Assembly: GCA_016711435.1 (NCBI GenBank)
Contig: JADJSY010000028.1
Location: 1 to 64,000 of the forward strand
DNA from: Lewinellaceae bacterium
GTDB taxonomy: Bacteria; Bacteroidota; Bacteroidia; Chitinophagales; Saprospiraceae
Direction of reading: 5' to 3'
Length of the DNA: 64,000 bases
Positions 58,355 to 64,000 of the stretch are shown here, one piece after another (position 1 is the stretch's first letter; every line of letters starts with the position of its first letter). A program made the translations under genes and the position numbers. The notes beneath the pieces were generated by a model. That model worked only from the letters and a program-made list of their open reading frames with translations. It ran no database searches and was not told the DNA's origin.

Positions 58355-59869
58355 CTAATCGTTGGATGAAGGATGGCGGGAAGCAACCCATTGCTCTACA
58401 AATTCGGTGAGGAGCCTGATGCCGTAAGCTGTGGCGCTTTTGGTTTGTGCAAACTCGCTGTCACCAAAAGCGGTTCCGGCTATATCCAGGTGCGCCCAGG
58501 CCGGATGTTCGGCTGTAAAATGTTCCAAAAATTTGGCTGCTGAAATACTTTCTGCCATCGGTTTGCCTGTGTAATTGCGCAGGTCGGCCACATCACTTTT
58601 CAAATCGCTGCCATACTCTTCCCACATGGGCATGCGCCAAAGCCGTTCGCCGCAGGCATCGCCGCTGCTCGCCAGTGCGGTGGCGAGGGTGTCATTGGAA
58701 GTGAATAGTCCTGCCGCCTGGGTACCGATGGCCCGGATAATACTGCCGGTCAGGGTAGCCAGATCGAGGAGTACGTCGGGCGTTTCGCTTTTCAGCAGGT
58801 AGGCCATCGCATCGGCCAACACAAGCCGTCCTTCCGCATCGGTATCTGTTACTTCGACGGTTTTACCGGCGTAGGTGTTGATCACATCGCCCGGCTTGAC
58901 GGCCAGACCGTCCACCATATTTTCGGCGGCGGGAATAGCGCCGATGAGCCGGACGGGTAATTTCAATCGGGCGGCCACCATAAACGTGCCGATAACAGCC
59001 GCCGCCCCACCCAGGTCGCTTTTCATATAATGCATATTGGCCGAGGGTTTCAGGCTGATACCACCGGTATCGAATGTGATGCCTTTACCCACCAGACCGA
59101 TAGTAGGCGTTTTGGATTTACGGGTTTTGGCGCCGTATTCCAGCAATAACAGCACCGGCGGATTCGGGCTGCCTTTACCAACGGCATACAAGGCGCCCAG
59201 TCCTTCCTTTTCGATGTTTTCCACGTGAACAGCCCGAACCCTAAATCCCGACTTTTCGGCCTGCTCTGCCACAAAGTCGGCCAACATAAGCGGCGTTTTG
59301 TAATTGCCGGGCGCATTCATCAAGTCGAGTATTTGTTTGCTTGCGTCGGCAAAAATCTGGGCGCGTTGCGCGGCTGTTTTCGCAGGCGCAATTGCTTCGG
59401 CCGGTACCAGTATATCCAATTCTGATTTGGCAGAGCCGAACAATGGCGCAGGTTTGGGAGCCGGACTCGTTCGGAATCGCCCAATATCATATAGTCCCAG
59501 CGAGAGTCCGCTCAGCGCCGCATCTGTCATCCGGGGTATATCCTGCAATTGGAAATGCCGCAGGTCGACACCAAGCCGTAGCGGCAATTTGGATTTATAA
59601 CGGTGGCTAAAACTGCGCAGAGCGGTCTGTATATCGGAAAATGCGCACTTTTTACCCAATCCAATCAAGTAAAAACGGCGGCCTGCATGACCGGCTTCGT
59701 ATAAAACCAGGGTTTCTTTTGCTTCGGCGCGAAAGTCGTTCTGTAGAGTGTTGGCATCAACCCCTGCACGATGCGCGATATCGGATAAAAGATCAGATAA
59801 TCGATTATCCTGAACCAATGGAACTACCAGCGCATCCGGCGCTTTTTTATCAATAATTTTTACGGTCAT
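58355..59869 (-). CDS. M17 leucyl aminopeptidase
   Basis: 504 residues, cytoplasmic. N-terminal macro-like domain with low conservation, then the dizinc catalytic domain: LVGKGITFDTGGISLK (Lys and Asp ligands), SDLGGAAAVIG, NTYAGKTVEVTDTDAEGRL (Asp, Glu ligands and Arg) and SGDACGERLWRMPMWEEY. It removes N-terminal residues from peptides, using a hexamer in known members. The phosphatase gene starts 10 bases downstream, suggesting an operon. CAAAGGAA at 59904-59911 is a near match to a minus-strand -7 element. Confidence 0.94.
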   Translation of the reverse strand: MTVKIIDKKAPDALVVPLVQDNRLSDLLSDIAHRAGVDANTLQNDFRAEAKETLVLYEAGHAGRRFYLIGLGKKCAFSDIQTALRSFSHRYKSKLPLRLGVDLRHFQLQDIPRMTDAALSGLSLGLYDIGRFRTSPAPKPAPLFGSAKSELDILVPAEAIAPAKTAAQRAQIFADASKQILDLMNAPGNYKTPLMLADFVAEQAEKSGFRVRAVHVENIEKEGLGALYAVGKGSPNPPVLLLLEYGAKTRKSKTPTIGLVGKGITFDTGGISLKPSANMHYMKSDLGGAAAVIGTFMVAARLKLPVRLIGAIPAAENMVDGLAVKPGDVINTYAGKTVEVTDTDAEGRLVLADAMAYLLKSETPDVLLDLATLTGSIIRAIGTQAAGLFTSNDTLATALASSGDACGERLWRMPMWEEYGSDLKSDVADLRNYTGKPMAESISAAKFLEHFTAEHPAWAHLDIAGTAFGDSEFAQTKSATAYGIRLLTEFVEQWVASRHPSSND

Positions 59870-60180
59870 ATTTCAATTCAATCAGGCGCTACAATTTGGC
59901 CCGCAAAGGAACGGTATAATGCGGGGATGTTCAAATTTTTATCTAAATATTTGGTAGACAGGCATTTAGAGTATTATTTAAAGTGTACATCACTGCGATT
60001 CCGGAAAATGTCGATTTCTATTTTTTTCCCGTTTCTCGAGAGAATCCCTTTGAATGCCGCTAAATAATTTTAAAAGAAGTTCAAAACAGAGGGTTCCTTT
60101 TATTTTCCAATCGTTTTCGTACTTACATTTGCCCACAAACCAAGTGCCTAACCATTCCGTTCACAAAAATATTACAGTGT
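59870..60180 (+). promoter_or_regulatory. divergent promoter region (-7 for 60181 gene at 60124-60131)
   Basis: 311 AT-rich bases between divergent genes with no open frame. TACATTTG at 60124-60131 matches TAnnTTTG, about 50 bases before ATG 60181. On the other strand TTCCTTTG (59904-59911) is one mismatch off and 35 bases from the aminopeptidase start. No palindrome here, unlike most spacers in this window. Confidence 0.5.
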
Positions 60181-61029
60181 ATGCTGGAACTTCAATCTGT
60201 TGAACGCCAAACCGGCCTTACTCCTGAATCTTTTGCACGAGAGTATCTCCACCCGATGAAACCGGTCGTTTTCACCGACCTGACTGACTCCTGGCCTGCC
60301 CGCACGAAATGGACGATTGAACACTTTAAAGACAAATACGGCCACCTGCGCGTACCCGTCGTCTCTAATAATTATTCCAAACCAGGCAAAGGTTATATGG
60401 AACCCGACCGGATCATCTCCTTCCGGGAATACCTGGAAATACTCGAATCAGGCCCCAATGACCTGCGTATTTTTTTGTGGAATATTTTCAATGTAGCCCC
60501 CGAATTGCGGCAGGATTTTTCCATGCCGACGATTATGGACGGTTTTGTGGATGAATTGCCTTTTATGTTTTTTGGCGGTGAGGGTTCTAAAGTTGCCCTG
60601 CACTACGATATCGATATGAGCCATGTTTTCCTGAACCAGGTGCATGGCCGAAAAAGGGTGCTGCTTTTTGCGCCCGACCAGAGCCGCAACCTGTACCGCC
60701 ATCCCTTTACTGTAGCCAGTTATGTAGATTTGAACAACCCCGACTATGTCAAACATCCGGCCTTAGCCAAAGCCAAAGGGTACGAAGTGATTCTGCAACC
60801 CGGCGAAACCCTGTTTATGCCCTCCGGATTCTGGCACTATATCGAATATACCGATGGCGGCTATTCCATCAGTTTGCGCTCTTTCGGCTCCGTGCCGGCC
60901 CGCCTGCGCGGCATCGCCAATATTGCGGCGCACTATGTGGTGGACAAAGGTATGAACCGGCTGATCGGCCCCAGTTGGCGTAAAATGAAAGAGCGGATGG
61001 CTGAAAGGAGGGCGGATGCGTTGTTGTGA
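60181..61029 (+). CDS. cupin-like/JmjC-domain protein (Cupin_8)
   Basis: 282 residues, no signal peptide. The Cupin_8 fold typical of Fe(II)/2-oxoglutarate dioxygenases is seen from PMKPVVFTDLTDSWPARTKW on. The iron site is HYDIDMSH (HxD) with the third His in PSGFWHYIEYT, and the substrate region FLNQVHGRKRVLLFAP. Such proteins hydroxylate amino acids in proteins or small molecules; the target is unknown. The last 50 residues are helical and basic (WRKMKERMAERRADALL). Confidence 0.88.
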   Translation: MLELQSVERQTGLTPESFAREYLHPMKPVVFTDLTDSWPARTKWTIEHFKDKYGHLRVPVVSNNYSKPGKGYMEPDRIISFREYLEILESGPNDLRIFLWNIFNVAPELRQDFSMPTIMDGFVDELPFMFFGGEGSKVALHYDIDMSHVFLNQVHGRKRVLLFAPDQSRNLYRHPFTVASYVDLNNPDYVKHPALAKAKGYEVILQPGETLFMPSGFWHYIEYTDGGYSISLRSFGSVPARLRGIANIAAHYVVDKGMNRLIGPSWRKMKERMAERRADALL

Positions 61030-61034
61030 TATTG

Positions 61035-61112
61035 GGATATTAAGTAGTTATTCGTTATTTGTCTTGATAATCAATCATTTACAAATAATTTAGCCAAAAC
61101 TAATTTTCCTTG
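61035..61112 (-). repeat. dispersed repeat R2, copy after the JmjC-like gene
   Basis: AGTAGTTATTCGTTATTTGT, ATAATCAATCATTTACAAAT, TTTAGCCAAAACTAATTTTC. It reads away from the following gene, so it cannot serve as its leader. Confidence 0.65.
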
Positions 61113-61182
61113 ATTATTTATACAGCATTGGGGAATGCTGATCGGACAACTACGTAATGACATACATTTTAAATATGACTTC

Positions 61183-61674
61183 ATGAGAACAGTTGTAATA
61201 CTGGGCATTTTTTTCATTTTTTCAACGCTTTCCTTTGCACAATCACCTTTTAAAAAAAATGCCATTTTTGGAGAACTGGGCGGAAATGGACTTCTGGCCT
61301 CTATAAACTATGAAAGACAACTGAGCAGCAAACCCGGATTTGGCGTACGCCTGGGAATGGGTTTTTACGGTGTAAAACCTACACATCTAACCGTCCCTGC
61401 GGGGGTAAACTATCTTATCCCGCTCAAAAAAAACAATTCCTTTCTGGATTTGGGCTTTGGCCTTACGTTTTCTTCAGCCAATGTTAGACTGGTACTGGCT
61501 TCAGACGATGGCGCCCAGAATAAGGAGAAAAACATCCACGTGAATGTGATTCCTGGCATTGGCTTTCGCAGACATACTTCCAAAAATATGATGTGGCGCT
61601 TTGGACTAACACCTATTATCAATGACAACGGGGTGATTCCATTTCTTGGATTTGCTCTTGGAAAACAATTTTGA
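61183..61674 (+). CDS. small outer membrane beta-barrel-like protein
   Basis: 163 residues from ATG 61183; the reading to 61135 would precede the signal peptide (MRTVVILGIFFIFSTLSFAQ). The mature chain has eight or so alternating strands (GLLASINYERQLSSKPGFGV, LDLGFGLTFSSANV, MMWRFGLTPIINDNGVIPFL) and ends in an aromatic residue (GKQF), as in outer-membrane barrels. Function unknown. Confidence 0.7.
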   Translation: MRTVVILGIFFIFSTLSFAQSPFKKNAIFGELGGNGLLASINYERQLSSKPGFGVRLGMGFYGVKPTHLTVPAGVNYLIPLKKNNSFLDLGFGLTFSSANVRLVLASDDGAQNKEKNIHVNVIPGIGFRRHTSKNMMWRFGLTPIINDNGVIPFLGFALGKQF

Positions 61675-61677
61675 ATA

Positions 61678-62005
61678 ATGATTGCAAAAACACCTCCCCC
61701 ACCCTACTACGCCGTCATTTTCACTTCCCTGCGCACCGATGTAGACGAAGGCTACGGCAGCACGGCCGACCGGATGGTAGAACTTGCCGCCGCACAACCG
61801 GGCTTTCTCGGCGTGGAATCAGCGCGCAGCGGACTGGGCATCACGGTGTCGTATTGGGAAAGCCTGGAATCCATCCGGCAATGGAAAATGCAAAGCCGAA
61901 CACCTGATGGCGCAGCAACTGGGCCGCAAGCAATGGTATTCGGAATATCAGACCCGTATTTGCAAGGTGGAACGCGATTATAGATTTGAGGTTGATGAGG
62001 GTTGA
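61678..62005 (+). CDS. antibiotic biosynthesis monooxygenase-like (ABM) protein, frameshifted
   Basis: Dimeric alpha/beta-barrel domain: YYAVIFTSLRTDVDEGY, MVELAAAQPGFLGVESAR, ITVSYWESLESIRQWK. As given, the frame ends at 61983 with an atypical tail. Dropping one A from AAAA at 61885-61888 restores the family's C-terminus: CKAEHLMAQQLGRKQWYSEY then RICKVERDY, stop at 62005. About 108 residues. Proteins of this type are small oxygenases or heme-binding relatives; the role is unknown. The end of the coding region is within a palindrome arm. Confidence 0.78.
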
Positions 62006-62126
62006 TAAAGGTTGATGAGGGTTGATATTCAGCCGCTCGAAAAAAGAGGAATTTGTTCACTTTTCGAGCGGCTGAATATCAACCCTCATCAACCTTTATC
62101 AACCCTCATCAACCTTCATCAACCTA
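61988..62126. repeat. palindrome between the ABM-like and DUF6427 genes
   Basis: Arms GGTTGATGAGGGTTGATAAA and beyond, closing on ATTCAGCCGCTCGAAAA/TTTTCGAGCGGCTGAAT. About 52-base arms. It overlaps the last codons of the ABM-like gene. Confidence 0.85.
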
Positions 62127-62151
62127 CATCAAAGAAAAAATTCTTTCCGGG

Positions 62152-63210
62152 ATGTCTCCTATTTTCCCGAACTTCGCACCCGCCGAAAAGAGCGTCCACA
62201 TTTTGCTCCCGGCCCTCCATACCGTGCTTTCCATTTTCCGCAACAACCGGGTTTCTACTGCCGTCCTGCTCGCCATATACCTTGTGCTGACGCGCGCCGC
62301 AGCGCTCTTCGGCTGGATACAGCCATCGCCCTGGCCCACCGCAGAGGGAAGTATGTTGTATGCGTCCCTCTTCGGCTGGGCAACGGACGCGCCCTTCTAT
62401 TCAGCCCTTGCGGCGGCTCTCCTGGTTTACCTGCAAGCGCTGATGGTCAATCGGCTGGCTGATGATTTCCGGTTGATGCACGACCGCAACTGGCTGCCCG
62501 GTATGTTTTATGTGCTGGCATCAGGCATTTTGCCCGAGTTCCTGTTTATTTCCGCGCCTTTGATAGCCGCTACATTCGTACCCGTGGCCCTGCGCCGGAT
62601 TTTTAAATCCTATAAAATTACACAGGCAACAGCCCTGGTGTTCGATGCAGCCCTGTGGATGTCTGTCGCAGGACTCTTTTATCCACCTGCGCTCATTCTT
62701 TTGGTTGCGGCATTTATAGGAGTTATGGTCATGCGTTCGTTTAACCTCCGGGAACAACTGGTTTTTTTGACAGGCGCTCTGACGCCCTTGTTCCTGGCCT
62801 GGTTGTGGTATTTCTGGGATGACCGGGGCAATGAATTCCGTGCGCTTCAATTTGGAGAAATTTTCCAATTGTACCGTTTTAATGCCACTTTTGACACTAA
62901 AATGATTTTAAAGTCGGCGTTTTTGACCTTGCTGCTGATGGTTTTCCTGTCCGGTCTGAGTACATACTTTCAACGAAAACTGATCCAGACCCAAAAAGCG
63001 ATTACCACTTTGTACTGGGTGCTCATCACTGGCGGCTTGCTGATGTTGTTGCGTTCCGAATGGCGCTGGGAACACTTTCTGCTGCCTGCAGCGGCGGCGG
63101 GTATTTTTCTGGCATTTTCATTTCAGGGTATTCGCAACCGCTTATTAGCGGAAATCCTGCACCTGGCACTACTGGCAATGCTGTTTTTTATTCAAATTTT
63201 TCCTTCATAA
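62152..63210 (+). CDS. DUF6427-type multi-pass membrane protein
   Basis: 352 residues from ATG 62152; the frame runs back to 62053 only through palindrome sequence. About nine membrane helices. Recognisable stretches of this Bacteroidota-specific family: IFRNNRVSTAVLLAIYLVLT at the start, VNRLADDFRLMHDRNWLPGM, YVLASGILPEFLFISAP, and MRSFNLREQLVFLTGALTP. No function is assigned to the family. It lies just upstream of purQ, separated by repeat R1 with a promoter element. Confidence 0.8.
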   Translation: MSPIFPNFAPAEKSVHILLPALHTVLSIFRNNRVSTAVLLAIYLVLTRAAALFGWIQPSPWPTAEGSMLYASLFGWATDAPFYSALAAALLVYLQALMVNRLADDFRLMHDRNWLPGMFYVLASGILPEFLFISAPLIAATFVPVALRRIFKSYKITQATALVFDAALWMSVAGLFYPPALILLVAAFIGVMVMRSFNLREQLVFLTGALTPLFLAWLWYFWDDRGNEFRALQFGEIFQLYRFNATFDTKMILKSAFLTLLLMVFLSGLSTYFQRKLIQTQKAITTLYWVLITGGLLMLLRSEWRWEHFLLPAAAAGIFLAFSFQGIRNRLLAEILHLALLAMLFFIQIFPS

Positions 63211-63213
63211 GGA

Positions 63214-63300
63214 AAAAGGCAAAATTGCAAAGGGCAACAGGCAATGTTAGTCAATGAGTTACAGAAGAATTTGTAAAATAATTTTGCACACCTATTTAAA
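63214..63300 (+). repeat. dispersed repeat R1, copy 5 (promoter-bearing)
   Basis: Inverse of copies 1-4 on the + strand: AAAATTGCAAAGGGCAACAG, TTAGTCAATGAGTTACAGAA, TAATTTTGCACACCTATTT. It provides TAATTTTG (63279-63286) upstream of purQ. Confidence 0.75.
63279..63286 (+). promoter_or_regulatory. putative -7 element for purQ
   Basis: TAATTTTG within repeat R1, 25 bases before ATG 63312. Same element and context (GCACACC follows) as upstream of rimM. Confidence 0.45.
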
Positions 63301-63311
63301 TAATTGATCCA

Positions 63312-64000
63312 ATGAACTTTGGCGTGATCGTTTTCCCCGGCTCCAACTGCGACGATGATATTGTGCATGTGCTCCGCGATGTGATGGGACAGGAGGTGGT
63401 CAAAATCTGGCACAAAGACACACACTTGCCCACAGGTTTCGGCCCGGGTGATTGTATCGTGTTGCCCGGCGGATTTTCCTTTGGCGATTATGTGCGGGCA
63501 GGCGCCATTGCACATCTTTCTCCAATCATGCAGTCTGTCAAGACCTTCGCCCAGGAAGGCGGTTATGTGTTCGGTATCTGCAACGGCTTCCAGATTCTTT
63601 GTGAATCAGGGCTGCTGCCGGGTGTTTTGCTGCCCAATGCCAAACTCCAGTTTATCTGCGAAAATGTGTGGTTGCGCCCGGAAACTAATCGTTCCGCCAT
63701 CACCGCCGACCTCGACCTGGATAAAGCGCTGAAAATCCCGATCGCCCACGCCGACGGTCGCTATTACGCCGATGAACAAACGCTGGATGCGCTGGAGCAA
63801 AATGATCAGGTGTTGTTCCGCTACTGCACCGAAGCAGGAGAAGTGACGGAAGCCGCCAACCCAAACGGCGCGGCGCGCAATATCGCGGGTATCTGCAACG
63901 CCCAACGCAATGTATTCGGCATGATGCCGCACCCCGAACGCGCCAGCGAAGCGGTGCTGGGCAATACGGACGGACGGGGGATGTTTGAAGCATTGATAAG
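63312..64000 (+). CDS. purQ: phosphoribosylformylglycinamidine synthase, glutaminase subunit (3' end at window edge)
   Basis: 229 codons from ATG 63312 to the window edge, nearly the whole protein. PurQ supplies ammonia from glutamine to PurL, converting FGAR to FGAM in purine synthesis. Class I glutaminase features: N-terminal FGVIVFPGSNCDDD, CIVLPGGFSFGDYVRAGAIA, the nucleophile Cys in VFGICNGFQILCESGLLPG, and the His-Glu pair in MMPHPERASEAVLGN. The protein is separate from PurL, as in Gram-positive and many Bacteroidota genomes. Its transcription is probably driven from repeat R1. Confidence 0.95.
   Translation, partial: MNFGVIVFPGSNCDDDIVHVLRDVMGQEVVKIWHKDTHLPTGFGPGDCIVLPGGFSFGDYVRAGAIAHLSPIMQSVKTFAQEGGYVFGICNGFQILCESGLLPGVLLPNAKLQFICENVWLRPETNRSAITADLDLDKALKIPIAHADGRYYADEQTLDALEQNDQVLFRYCTEAGEVTEAANPNGAARNIAGICNAQRNVFGMMPHPERASEAVLGNTDGRGMFEALI

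Overview
The window looks like a chromosomal segment of a member of the Bacteroidota, most likely near the Saprospiria/Saprospiraceae. This placement is an inference from gene content. The evidence is Bacteroidota-type promoter elements (TAnnTTTG) in place of sigma70 boxes and few Shine-Dalgarno sites. Family evidence includes type IX secretion (T9SS) C-terminal sorting domains, PorE-like TPR/WD40-propeller/SPOR proteins, a TonB-dependent receptor paired with a DUF4249 lipoprotein, a DUF6427 membrane protein, and a UbiA-type prenyltransferase of the kind used for menaquinone. No rRNA, tRNA, CRISPR array, integrase or intact transposase was seen.

Layout. 1-7 kb: MscS channel, a GNAT/nitrilase pair that reads as one broken fusion, RimM, a lipoprotein and an orphan-looking sensor histidine kinase. 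7-12 kb: CPBP protease, small secreted proteins, a large helical-repeat protein of unknown role and a YdjC-type deacetylase. 12-14 kb: tight operon marC-ubiA-purN. 14-25 kb: envelope proteins (two PorE-like proteins, a T9SS-sorted subtilase, M28 peptidase) plus rpiB and an ABC-F protein. 27-32 kb: TraB/GumN protein inside an inverted repeat, then a decayed defence-like locus (SIR2-like/EAD11 protein, nSTAND NTPase, broken formylglycine-generating-enzyme-like domain). 32-40 kb: two large outer-membrane receptors. 41-49 kb: formate-THF ligase, radC, a folB-CWC fusion, a CoA-binding protein and dcd. 49-64 kb: T9SS-sorted protein, HtpG, a two-gene lipoprotein/TPR unit, alkaline phosphatase with leucyl aminopeptidase, a JmjC-like cupin, small envelope proteins and the start of purQ.

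Two things stand out beyond ordinary housekeeping. First, the intergenic spaces are crowded with dispersed repeats: long palindromes with low-complexity arms, several small elements with terminal inverted repeats, and two repeat families that appear to bring promoter or leader sequence up to start codons (rimM, purQ; subtilase, rpiB, fhs). Second, 28.4-32.0 kb holds a predicted NTP-dependent conflict system whose sensor end has been lost to deletion and frameshifts.

Several otherwise ordinary genes are split by single-base shifts, mostly in short homopolymers. That pattern fits residual indel errors in a long-read assembly better than real gene decay, so split genes are described both as fragments and as the likely intact protein.
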